NCBI GenBank assembly: GCA_020747065.1
Contig: JAGMVK010000010.1
Coordinates: 1,674,001 to 1,738,000, forward strand
Direction of reading: 5' to 3'
From: Cadophora sp. MPI-SDFR-AT-0126
Taxonomy: Eukaryota > Ascomycota > Leotiomycetes > Helotiales > Ploettnerulaceae
DNA length: 64,000 nt
The position numbers were made by a program, and so were the translations under genes. Under the pieces are notes generated by a model. That model worked only from the letters and a program-made list of their open reading frames with translations, made no database searches and had not been told where the DNA came from. This document shows, one piece after another, positions 10,868 to 21,526 of this stretch. The first letter of the stretch is position 1, and each line of letters begins with the position of its first letter.

Positions 10868-12639
10868 ATGTCGGCCATCAACGAATCCGACAAGCAGCAG
10901 CGCATGGCGACCCGCAATCCCCTGGATGTAAACAATACCCACAGAATCACAACATCATACGGTACCGGACTCGCTGCCTCAACGCCTCTTGAGCCCGGCT
11001 CACTCATTATAAAATTGCATAAGCCAAACCTCCTGCTCATCGAGAAAGACTGTCTGCAAGATGTTTGCTCCTTCTGCATCTCAGAATGTCCATCCCTAAA
11101 ACGCTGCAGTGGGTGCAAAATCCCATATTACTGCTCGACAAAGTGTCAGAATGCACATTGGAAGGATATCCATAGTCGGGAATGTAAAATCCTGAAAAAG
11201 TTGCCAGGGGTACCGCCTACGGCTGTGAGAGCGTTGATTGCGATGTTGCTGAGGAAAGGGGTGGAATCAGATGGTGAAGAGGAGAATAATTGGAAGGCAT
11301 TGGAAAGCCATGTGGAGAATTTGAAGAGTGATGTTAAAAGGTGGGAGGAGATTGTTCTACAGGCGAGAGCAGGCGTGGAGTTCACGAAAGCAGGAGCTGA
11401 GAGAATGGAGGAAGCTATGAGATGGCTTTGTGTCGTAAGTTTCTTATTCTTACCACTTACTTCGCATCAACTTTGTCGTATGTTATTTTTCAATGCTGAC
11501 ATGATTTAAAGCTGTCAACGAACGCCTTCCGCATCACTCTTCCAGACAACACACCCGTCGGGCTTTGTTTCTCGCCCACACTTGCACGAGCAAATCACTC
11601 CTGTACTCCAAATGCCTTCATCGTCTTCGATTCCCGTAATGTTTCCCTCAGAGCTTTACGACCTATCAAGAAAGACGAGGAGATCTTCATCTCGTACATT
11701 GACCCTACCGAAGATCTTCCACAGCGACAATCGACACTGAAGCAACGTTACTTCTTCACTTGCAAGTGCCCGAGATGTGAAGGAGATTGGGCTGCATATG
11801 ATTACTTCATCCATGTACAAGAAGAGGATGAGAATGAAAGTATCAGCGCCAACAGGATGGACGTCATTTATCCACACCAAGAAGTCGTAAAAACAGCCGA
11901 GCGATGTCAAGCAACACTCAAACAATACCCCGCTCTCACATCCTCATCTGCCACCGCCTCTTCAAAAGCCCTAACATTCCCCAAGAGAAGTCACTCCAAT
12001 CCGCAAGACCACATACCATCCCTCTTAGCCGCGCTCAAATCCCTCTCCTCCCACAACTCCAACAAACTCCTCGCTCTCCCACCCTACCCCGAAACCCTCC
12101 ACTCGCTATACCTCGCCTACATCGACGCCCAAACCTTCACCTCCGCCCTAATAACCCTCCTCTCCCTCTTCCTCAACAGTGACATCTTCACGTACCCACA
12201 AGCACACCATCCAGTCCGCGTCGTACGTCTGTACACCATCGCCAAACTCCTGAAACACATCGCTTCTCTCACGCCCACCGAACTCCTGCAGGATATCTCT
12301 GGCATGCAGACCGCAGCACCGTCATCCTCTGATCTGAGAGCCAAAGAGGACATCGCGAAGGCGTTCCAGGCGATAGATCTCATCGACGCGTTCCACGTCG
12401 TGGCGATCATCACGTGGAGTGAAGCGCGGAAAGCCCATGGGGAGGAAAGCGGGTTTGTGAGAGAGGTTGAGGGGGAGATTAGGGATGTGGAGGAGGTGCA
12501 GAGGGTGAGGGGAGGGAATGGGGAGGTATTGAGGATGTGGATGGGTGATGGGAGGGATGTGCGGGGGAGGAAGGAGGCGGAGAGAGTGGGTGGTTGGTTG
12601 AGAGGGTTGGCGGGGTTGATGGATCGGATTGTAGGGTGA
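10868..12639 (+). CDS. SET and MYND domain protein (SMYD-like lysine methyltransferase)
   Basis: The product has 564 residues from exon 1 (10868-11434) and exon 2 (11512-12639), with a 77-bp phase-0 intron (GTAAGT donor, TTTAAAG acceptor). The split-SET layout of SMYD proteins is visible. A short N-terminal SET part (ITTSYGTGLAAS) is followed by a MYND zinc finger at residues 67-106 whose Cys/His ligands run from CSFC to HSREC. The SET core RANHSCTPNAF (Asn217-Cys220) and FISYID follow, then a post-SET CKCPRC. The C-terminal half is helical and TPR-like, as in SMYD proteins. The family methylates histone or non-histone lysines using S-adenosylmethionine. The target here is unknown. I chose the ATG at 10868, since the frame upstream has no ATG. 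The last 60 residues are highly charged and G/R/E-rich. Confidence 0.9.
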
Positions 12640-12863
12640 GAAAATTGAAAAATTATACGAACTTCTTTCGAGTTATTCCATACATATTGGGGGAGAGATC
12701 TAGATAGGCTTAGTGGATTAAGTAGACCTGGTATTCGGTGTGTATTGTCATGCATTATGCTGCAGAACAGACACAAATTCTCGGCGATGAAAGCGCTTCT
12801 GTGTCCTTCCCATTCCATGAAAACTTACCAAACAACTGACACCTGCCTCAAAAGCTTATGATC

Positions 12864-14970
12864 TCACCGACCCAGCTCCCTCTCCAACGTCGCTCGAACC
12901 ATCCGCTCCCTCTCAGCAAGCACCAACTCTCTCGCAGCAATGTTCTGGCCTCCTGGCGTCTTGGCTCTCAAACATTTATGCTGTCAGGATCGTCAGTTGA
13001 TACATACAAAAAAAAGATCGGGTCTAGGTTAGGGAGGGGACTCGATACTCACGGCGTTGAAAGCGAACCTATTCTTGAAATTCCGGTCGCAGATGTTGCA
13101 GGTGATGGGATTCATGGAAGAGGTGTGGGACTTAGGTGCAGAATCCTGTCCTCCGGATGCTGGCGTTGAAGTCATCATAGCCGTTCCCTTAGACCGCGTG
13201 ACATGAGTTCCTCGACCTGCCTCCGTGAACCCTGGTTCTTCCGAGTGATCTTGTGCTACATTCTCCTTGCTTGTTTTGTGTTTCTTGTACCGGAGAGAGC
13301 GTCCATCGACCTTGCCGCTCGGTAGCAAGAGTACGCCATTACTATCTCTGACTCGGACGCCCGGTTGTTGAAGTGACGGGGTTAGAGTCGCTGAGCATGG
13401 CACGCAGACCTCGACGCGGGATGAACCAGGTCGAGGCACAGCTGAAGTGGCCTTGTGCGTTGTGGGAGTTTGCATTGACGGGTAGGCTTGCCGGTTGCCG
13501 CTTGATTCTTCCAGAACATACGTCGAGAAAGTGGAGTTCGGAATGGAAGATTGGATGATCTCAGCGTTTCTGGGGGCATTGGGTCTGTCTTTTTCGTCAT
13601 CTGGGCCTCGATTGGGGGAAGAAGGATCGTGCTCCGATGACAGAATCTCGATTATTTCACGATTTGGGGTGGTTTGCCGGTCTCGAGTCTTCTCAACATC
13701 ACTCGTGGCGCTGCAATCTTCTCCATGTGGTGAGTTGAGGACGACCTTTCTCCTTTTCTGTATGGGCTCTGCTGGCGAATCCTCTGAGGGGCTGCGGAGG
13801 TTATCCATTCCACCTTGTCTGCGTTTATTTGTTCCTGGGTCTGGACGTAGCTGGCGGTTCGATGTCGGCGGAACGTGAGATTGAGACTCCAGAAACTTGA
13901 CTCGTGCTCTCATTCTGGCCAGTTCCAGCTTTAGCTCATCGACTTCTTTGGCCTTTTGACTGACTTGCTCAACATTGTGTGCAATAGCTTCGAGCCTTCT
14001 CTTGTAGAAGTCGCTATTTACTCTCGAGATAGCTTGGCCACATTGTTCCACTTGCTCGCGAGACCCATTTAGCTCTTCTCGAAGAGCTAACAGGTCTTCC
14101 TCTCCGACTGAGTCGGAAATTTGTCGGGTCGAACCGAGTTCAGAGCGTACTTCGAGCATGAAGTCTTTGAAAAGACTCATGTCTCTCTCCAACCTATCAA
14201 CGGTGCCAGAGATCCGATCGATGTGCTTTTGCTGGCTATTGATGGTATCTTCGGCCCAGTTCTTGAATTTGGTCACTTGTGACGTTGTGACACCGGTTGG
14301 GGGGAGTGACAGACGGTTGTCGGGGCTAGATTTCCTGGATACCATGGCTTGATTGAGCCAAGATGGACTACTATGCGCTGAATGTACATTTCGGCGAGAG
14401 GGCTGAACCGTGGCTGCTCTGCGGTCTCCGGAAGGCTTCTTGCCAGAGTTTATGCTGAGCGGGAAGGATTTGAGAATTGAAATTTTCGCCTTCTCACCGT
14501 CATATTCGTTTACGACATACATATTAGTGAGCCTCATGATAAGCTGATTTCTACGGAGAAGTTAGTTAGCCATGTACAGAGCTGAAAGTAAGACGATCAG
14601 GTGTGTCGAAGGACAAGTAGCTGAGAGAGCGGGGGCAATTGTCCAAACTCACTCTTTCAGCATATGACCTTCAGGAGCACTTTCACATCTTAAACCGACG
14701 ATAGTTTGACATTTCATACAAGATATATCTTGCAAGTGACTGTTGATCGTCAATCAAGTCGAATTCTTTATGTTAGGCTCAAGGACCATACCTATGCTCG
14801 ATGTACGAGTTCTTGGCGCCATTGTAGATGGGCCCTATTGCTTCCAGGCCATTCACAGAAACAGGAGGATATACAGGGCTATGATAGCTATTGCCAATGC
14901 CGTTCCAAGAGTTTCTGAATCTACCTAGTTCAGTGTTACACTGAATGCAAAGAGTAACTACAACCTCCAT
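12864..14970 (-). CDS. Yippee/Mis18-domain coiled-coil protein with C-terminal CCHC-like finger
   Basis: Four exons give 626 residues: 14792-14970, 14653-14739, 13053-14550 and 12864-12980, with introns of 52, 102 and 72 bp, all with GT and AG ends and consistent phase. The N-terminal 120 residues carry two CxxC pairs, Cys8/Cys11 (CIQC) and Cys67/Cys70 (CMKC). Between them are WNGIGNSYHSPVYPP, and after them TIVGLRCESAPEGHMLKENQ, the Yippee/Mis18 zinc-fold pattern. Residues of about 185-330 form a coiled coil. About 330-590 is disordered and rich in Ser/Pro/Lys, and the end has CNICDRNF with HKC spanning the last intron. Mis18 proteins help deposit the centromeric histone CENP-A and also combine a Yippee fold with a coiled coil. 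Fission yeast Mis18 is far shorter, so the length and terminal finger are unusual. A more general Yippee-domain chromatin role is possible. Confidence 0.75.
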
Positions 14971-15497
14971 CGCGTTCAGAAGTTGTATCGGCGTCCCCTT
15001 TGCACCCTATTCAGCTTCGTGTGTTGTTTTTAACCAGAGAGAATCTCACGTACCTGTCAGATAAAATTGGAAGGAACAACGTGTCATAAAAATTGCCTTT
15101 GCGAATGATTTATTTGTTCGAGAATCTCAAGCCCAAGTTACGCGTTGACGCGACTTTTCGTGGTCTCAAATTAAGTGGCTGCACAGCCGACGACACCCGA
15201 GGAATTTCTCCCAGCACAGAATTGTGAGGAATGGTTAGCTGGCTCTCGATAATAGGTGGCGGCAATTGATTCCATATTCATGAGAACGGGATACAATGTA
15301 GACATTCGTATGTATGTGCTTAATCAAATCTCGAGGGAAGGTGCGAGGGAAGGTGCCGTGCCTGTTATCTGTCAGCCTTGCGCTGCATCCAGATGCGGCT
15401 AGAGCGAGCCTTGTCATTATTGTCAAAATTCTAGATCGGGTTTTGCGCGGCTGCTTCAATTCAAACTCTCCTCACCGATCTGCAAAGCTTTGGCAAC
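14971..15497. other. Intergenic, divergent promoters
   Basis: This 527-bp gap lies between two divergently transcribed genes. I see no further coding region. A short duplication (GTGCGAGGGAAGGTGC-like) lies near 15335-15357. Confidence 0.55.
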
Positions 15498-17950
15498 ATG
15501 GCGACCACTGAGGATGGACAGTCTTCATCTTCCCCTTCCAGTAATGGGAATGGTAGCAGAAAGCGCAAACACGAAGACGATGACGCCTCCAAAGAGAATG
15601 CGAAAATCCAAGCACTCGCACTGCCTCGCCAGCCTGAGCTTCCAGAATTCAATCTGACAAGAAGAACAAGTCATGATGCGGGATCGCCAAAGAACGAGGA
15701 TAAGACAGGTGAGCGCGCCGACTCGGAAGGATGGCAGACAGTGGAAGGACGCCCACGAAAGAAGAAGAAGATTCCCAAGCAGGATTCCAAGAACTACCCC
15801 GCCATCCAATTCTCGAAGGAAAGCCGCCTGCAGTCGCAAATCAAGATCACCGATCTTCAGCAATTGGTTCTGTACATTCTTGCAGATGGCACGGCTCCTG
15901 CATTCGTTGCAGTGCGCCATCGACCAGAAATCCGAAAGGTTGTGGTGCTCATGATTCCAGGTTTGGAGATGTCAATGTTCCGCTCGCAGTCTACTGAGGA
16001 GGATGCGAGACCTGAATCGAGAGGCGAAGACAGAGACCAAGATCGTCGAGACTCTCGCGATTATAGGGACAGAGACGATAGAGGCAGAGATCGCAGAGAT
16101 AGAGATGGAGATCGAAGGGATCGGAGAGACAGAGATCAGAGAGATCGAACCTACCGCTCTCCGGATGATTACTTTCCCAATAGACTCAAGGCTGAAAAGC
16201 TTCCTGAGGCACTTCAGCCATTTGCAGACATGTTCGAGCATATTTGGCCAGTCAAGACGCCAGGCGACGATAAATATGGAAAGATGCACTCGCCACTCCA
16301 CGCAATGCTTACAGCGCCTGCTCCGAAGAATAAAGAGGAAAAGCAATGGCAGAAGACCAGGAAGGGTGCTACTCCAGCGAGAGAACCACAGGGTTGGAAG
16401 AATATTCGTGTACCAATCCCAGAATTTGTCCATACCCCGGAAGAGCTGCTAGAGAATGACTATACACTTCACCCAGCATCATACGACGACGAAGAAGGAA
16501 GGGCCAACCTTCTGAAGTTTCGTCGCGCAAACAATGTCTCGGCAGAGGATGGGTGGGTCGATACGCTTGTCGAACATTTCAGTAATGGTACTGCTCCAGA
16601 CAAGGAGATTGAGTCCGGTTCTATCACAGCAGGTCGCGAGGTCCTAGCAATGGACTGCGAGATGTGCGTGACGGGAAAACAGGCATCAGGTCAAGATGAG
16701 CTGTCCCTTACTCGTATCAGTATTGTGGGATGGGATGGTTCCGTTGTTCTTGACGAGCTTGTGAAGCCAGACAAGCGGATCATCAACTACGTTACACAGT
16801 AAGCCTCTGGATCAGATTCTGGAAAAAGCTAATTTCATGCAGATATTCTGGCATCACAGAAGCGATGCTTGCGCCCGTTACGACCACCCTCGCTGACATC
16901 CAAAAGAAACTGGTTTCAATTCTTCATCCTCGGGCTGTCCTTCTAGGACACTCGCTAAATTCTGACTTGAACGCCCTCAAAATAACACATCCATTTATCA
17001 TCGACACTGCACTAATTTACCCTCACCCCAGAGGCCCACCCCTCAAATCGTCTCTCAAGTGGCTAGCACAAAAATACTTGAACCGGGAGATCCAGAAAGG
17101 ACACGGCACTACTGGGCCAGGAGCCGGTCACGATTCTATCGAAGATGCAAGATGCTGCCTCGATCTCCTTAAGCAGAAGTGCGAAAAAGGAAAAGAGTGG
17201 GGCACTAATGATGCACAAGGAGAGAATATCTTCAAGAGAGTTGCTCGCGCCGGTGTCAAGTACAAGAGCCAAGGCGGGTCGGCTATACCAAGCCCAATAA
17301 ATGGCAAATCCAGCGCTGCTATCGACTGGGGAGAGCCCAGAAAAGGTCCAGGTGCAGCATCAAACTTCCCAATCGGATGTCAGAGCGACGAAGAAGTTAT
17401 GGAAGGAGTCATCCGTGCTGTCAAGGGCGATCACGATGGAAAGGAGATTCCGGGTGGTGGAGTTGACTTTGTTTGGGCCCGGTTCAGAGAACTCGAGGCT
17501 CTGAAGGGCTGGTGGAATAACAATAGAGTGGTAGCTGCTGAAGCCGCTGCAGCCATTGATGCCGAGATGGAGGCCAGAAAGGTCGATAGCGTTAGCGCAG
17601 TGGTCCCCGAGAGTGAGAAGCCTGTGACTGCAGTTACAGGCGACCCGCTCCTGCCACCGATCGCTACCTCAGATGAAGCAAGCCTTGCTACCGCTACTGC
17701 AGAGCTCACGCGCCGCATCTCCCAGGTCTATGATGCACTTCCACCCTGCACTGCTTTCATGATCTACAGCGGCTCCGGCGACCCACGCGAGATGAGCAGA
17801 ATGCAAGCAATGCAATCTCAGTACAAGAGAGAGTACAAGTTCAAGAAGTGGGACGAACTTTCTGTCAAATGGACTGATACGGAGGAACAAGCTTTGAGGA
17901 AGGCCATCAAGGTTGCAAGAGATGGTGTCGCATTTTTGGGTGTGAAGTGA
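15498..17950 (+). CDS. REX1: DEDDh 3'-5' RNA exonuclease, REX1/RNH70 type
   Basis: The 802-residue product comes from exon 1 (15498-16798) and exon 2 (16843-17950), with a 44-bp intron in phase 2. All five catalytic residues of the DEDDh fold are present: Asp386 and Glu388 (AMDCEMC), Asp475 (HSLNSDLNALK), and His530 with Asp535 (GHDSIEDARC). The segment SSLKWLAQKYLNREIQ and the overall length match the REX1/RNH70 branch, which trims 3' ends of 5S rRNA and tRNA precursors in the nucleus. Unusual features are an Arg/Asp dipeptide-rich tract at about residues 172-216 and a basic cluster RPRKKKKIPKQ near residue 90, likely nuclear localisation. An Ala-rich C-terminal extension of about 200 residues follows the nuclease. 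A paralogue such as REX3 or REX4 is less likely because those lack the long N-terminal region. Confidence 0.88.
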
Positions 17951-19190
17951 TAAATAGACGGCGAGAGAAGACGTCCTGATATCAACTACAACATGGTGAT
18001 TGTACTGCAAGCCGTGTAATAGCTACTCCACGGATAGCACTTTGTCAGATGAGCGTGCCAGAAAGCAAAGTGAAGCGTTCACTGGTTTCATGAGCTTGTC
18101 ACAAGGAGATTCCAACTAAATGAAACGGTGTAGAGCCTCAATGCACGCATAAATATGTTTCCTTAGTGCAGCCTGTGAAGTTTAGCCAGTCATACATATC
18201 TTTTGATGAAGTCTCCCAGAAGTTCGACATAACTAGTACACGTTGACTAGTCGACCAGCCCCAGTTTCCCAGCCTTCGTCGCGCGTTATTTCTTCACTGT
18301 CCCCTCCACTCGTGTTTTCATAATAGAGGAGCTGGTTTTGAGATTCTCGGTTTCTCTTCTGCGATTCTGGACACTCAGCCAATGAGAATTAGCAGACCGT
18401 GGCGGATTGTGGCGGGGTTCTATTACTTGCGTGAATTTTCATTATTACTTAAGTTTTTGGATGGGCAGATGTTAGGGTGGTGCAAAGGTCTTTTATTGCG
18501 CGTGCTACCATGGTGGTGGCGGGGTCCAGAAGAGTGGTAGAGCAGAAATGTCGTGAAGATGATTTGGAGGGTAAGGCCAGGACGTTTGAGGATAACTTGA
18601 AGAGGCTGTAGACTGAGATATTCGAGACCGATAAAGTTTGGGAAGTCATCGAAAAAGCTTAATTGCAAGTCTGACAATTATCGAGACTCCGAATGACGCA
18701 AACAGAGTCTGGTTGGTAAATCGAAGATGCATTGAAGTACTTGAGGAGCTTTCAATGCTGATGCCAATAAACTTGACATATAATTCCGAACGTCAAAGAT
18801 GGGAAAGCAAATGAGAGCGATATGAAGAAACTTGGTGTTCAAAGAGCTCTACACCTGGCAAACTGTTGCTTTTCAAATACAAGTAGGCAACAGTTGTGTT
18901 CTGTCCCGCCAAGCTCACATAATAGGACAGGAATCTCATCTACTGCAAACTCTATTTTGAGTGGACTTAGCACCAGACCCCTGTCCGGCTTGAAGTACAA
19001 GTACACAATTTCCAATGCACGTTGCCGCATCTGCATAGGATTGGTAAGATCTTACTGTACTTGCCCATGAAATTTCGCTTCTGACCCCACGAGCCACTAC
19101 ATAACCTCCATTTCTTACCATCTCCAACACCTGCGCATTCGAGCCTAATGCCCCTGATTACCGGCAGGCACTTCTCCACTCCATATCGCC
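17951..19190. other. Intergenic
   Basis: The 1.24-kb gap has no intact gene that I can recognise. It contains a short coil-coding fragment at 18510-18662, listed separately. Confidence 0.55.
18510..18662 (+). pseudogene. Possible gene fragment with an in-frame TAG
   Basis: Reading from ATG 18510, a charged amphipathic stretch (VEQKCREDDLEGKARTFED) continues past TAG at 18609-18611 in the same frame with EIFETDKVWEVIEKA to TAA at 18660-18662. The sequence on both sides of the TAG looks alpha-helical and the stop would be one C-to-T change from CAG. No upstream or downstream exons are evident. It may be a relic of a small coiled-coil protein or pure chance. Confidence 0.2.
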
Positions 19191-20978
19191 ATGCTTGAGA
19201 ACGAGATCCGTATTCTGGATATCCTTCCTTGTGGAAGCGACAACCCACAAGATCTCCTCAAATGTGAAGTCCGCGTCGTCAGCCTGTCAGATAAGCCCGT
19301 CTACGATGCGCTGTCATATCGATGGGGCGATCCTGAAAGCAGACGATGTATACTTGTGGACGATCGAGAGGTTTATGTCACCGAGAATCTTCACGCGGCA
19401 CTCATCCGGTTGCGACAGGAGGACGAGAAGAAAACAATATGGATAGACCAGTTGTGTATCGACCAGCAAAATCAAGAGGAAAAGGCCGTGCAAGTGCGTT
19501 TGATGAGGGAGGTTTACTCAAACTGTCAGCAATGTCTCATTTGGATGGATGAAATCAACGAGAATATTCGTCAGAGCGACGCCGAAGCTGTTCTTGACGT
19601 TCTCAGCTGGCTGGTTGATCGTAGCCTTCCGATACCCCCATGCACGGCTTCCGCTTCTGCGTTTGAAGGCCCCATCCATGCATTAAGCAGCATTGGAATC
19701 GGTGTTCACCAGTGGTGGGATCGTGTCTGGACAGTCCAAGAAGCTATTCTACCATCCAATAAAGTGTTTCTCTGGGGTCCCTTTAGAATGTCTTGGGAAA
19801 AACTCACTAAGGGTTCTCATGTGTGGACTAGAACCGGTTTACCGGCTGAGCTTTTCGATTTGATGTGGAAGCCAAACTCGCCCGACTTGTCAGCAATCAT
19901 GCAACGCACTCTGGGATGGCTATTCTGCAATGTGATTTGGATCAACAGTGCCCACTCTCAGTACGAAGAGCCAGTTCAGACCATCATAAAGTGGGTTGGA
20001 CGCAAGGCTACCGATCCCAAGGATAAGGTTTTTGGACTATTGGGCTTATTGCCGCCTCTTATGGAGCGCCGTTTCACAGACAAATGCGATTATGGAACAT
20101 CAGTAGCCCAGATCTATACTGCGTTTACTCTAGACGTGATATTGTTTCACGGAGATCTGCTTCCTCTTGTGTTGCAGCAAAGGGCGCCTTGGAGCCAAGG
20201 TACGAACGGTTTGCCATCCTGGGCCTGCGATATGGGTGATTATGAAATGAGTCAATGGAATCACCATATCGATAGATGGTATCTCCGGTGGGGATATCAA
20301 TATTATGACGCCTGTGCTGGTCGAAAATTAGACAAGGCATCCTTTATCAGTGAGCTCCATGCCTCGATGTCAGGGTCATCGAGTGAAGTCAAGACTTTAA
20401 GCTTGACAGGTATTGCCGTGGACACAATTGCCATCACTGCCCCAGGTCTCACCAGAGTCGCTGCGAAAAGTTCTGCCACAGTTGCGGAGACACTGCGATC
20501 TTGGATGGATGAAGGAAGAAAATACCATGCGACGATAGACGGTGGTCTTATCGAGGAAGAGTTCACAAGAGCATTTTGGAGGCTTGTAGTGAGCGACGGG
20601 ATTCGAGATGGAGAGCAGCGGGTAAATCGACGACCTAATGAGAAAGATTTTGCGGATATCTCAGAGTTCATACGGACTGGACGAGGTTTAATCAACGGTC
20701 TTGATTTTTGGTACAGATACGTGGAACTTCAGACTTTCTTCATCACGAAGAATGGAATTATGGGTCTGGGTCATTGGGAGACCAAGATTGGGGATGAAGT
20801 ATGGGTGTTTTATGGAGGCAATATGCCATTCACCATCAGGAAGAACGGAGATGCAAGGCAGGATGAGTTTGACTTTGTAGGCAGCTGTTATGCTGATAGC
20901 ATTATGGATGGGGAGATTTATCGTGGGGCGGCAGGACGTTCGGCGGAAGAGAAGAGACGTACGATCAGGCTACACTGA
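19191..20978 (+). CDS. Heterokaryon incompatibility (HET) domain protein
   Basis: This single-exon, 595-residue protein has the HET domain (PF06985 type) at its N-terminus. YDALSYRWGD (residues 38-47) is followed by ENLHAALIRLRQ and IWIDQLCIDQQNQEEKAVQV (about 82-101), then VYSNCQQCLIWM and WWDRVWTVQEAIL. The C-terminal half has the usual fungal layout for this family, including DPKDKVFGLLGLLPP at about 270 and WETKIGDEVWVFYGGNMPFTIR near the end. HET proteins mediate non-self recognition and programmed cell death at hyphal fusion, and the HET domain resembles TIR folds. No partner gene (NLR or ankyrin protein) lies next to it, and no known prion or WD40 domain is fused. Its specificity is unknown. 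It is flanked by gaps of 1.2 and 0.5 kb. Confidence 0.92.
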   Translation: MLENEIRILDILPCGSDNPQDLLKCEVRVVSLSDKPVYDALSYRWGDPESRRCILVDDREVYVTENLHAALIRLRQEDEKKTIWIDQLCIDQQNQEEKAVQVRLMREVYSNCQQCLIWMDEINENIRQSDAEAVLDVLSWLVDRSLPIPPCTASASAFEGPIHALSSIGIGVHQWWDRVWTVQEAILPSNKVFLWGPFRMSWEKLTKGSHVWTRTGLPAELFDLMWKPNSPDLSAIMQRTLGWLFCNVIWINSAHSQYEEPVQTIIKWVGRKATDPKDKVFGLLGLLPPLMERRFTDKCDYGTSVAQIYTAFTLDVILFHGDLLPLVLQQRAPWSQGTNGLPSWACDMGDYEMSQWNHHIDRWYLRWGYQYYDACAGRKLDKASFISELHASMSGSSSEVKTLSLTGIAVDTIAITAPGLTRVAAKSSATVAETLRSWMDEGRKYHATIDGGLIEEEFTRAFWRLVVSDGIRDGEQRVNRRPNEKDFADISEFIRTGRGLINGLDFWYRYVELQTFFITKNGIMGLGHWETKIGDEVWVFYGGNMPFTIRKNGDARQDEFDFVGSCYADSIMDGEIYRGAAGRSAEEKRRTIRLH

Positions 20979-21526
20979 TACGTAAAATGGGGCTCCACTT
21001 CGACATAAGCTGCTTGTCATTTCCCTTTCCAGATCTACCTTGCCTTCTCTCCACTCGTTGCAGACAACGAAATTACCGAAGATGCTGATGTTTTTGCGAC
21101 CGTTGTTTGGTTTGTCCCCTCCCTTAAATAGCAATTGTCAAGAGTAGACCAGGACAGCGGAATAAGTCAGCTCACAATAAGCGACAAGCTTGTATAGATG
21201 CTCGGGCACTGCTCCTACTTCATCTGCATGATCACTGACTATGACTGTTGGTTTCTAGGGGAGTGAGCACTTTCGATGGAAGACCATGATCCTGTGGATG
21301 TTAGACTTTCTTCAAATTCCGAATCAATAAACATACACAGAAGAGACTTTGACTGCCATATCCTCATAAGCTGAGAGTGGGTCAATTTTCAAGTACGGAT
21401 CCTTTGCCAGACCATCCCATCTGCGGACATCGAATTTCTGTTCCAATTATGGATCTTGCTTTGCTTGCTTCACCTGTACATCTTGAGACGTGATTTTGTA
21501 TGCAGCAGCTAAACTTGTCATTACAT
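20979..21526. other. Intergenic between convergent genes
   Basis: This 548-bp stretch lies between the 3' ends of the HET and GH74 genes. I see no coding sequence or structured RNA in it. Confidence 0.55.

Noticed and set aside
13373..13878. Plus-strand ORFs across the Mis18-like gene
   Set aside because: Antisense shadows of the large third exon of the minus-strand gene.
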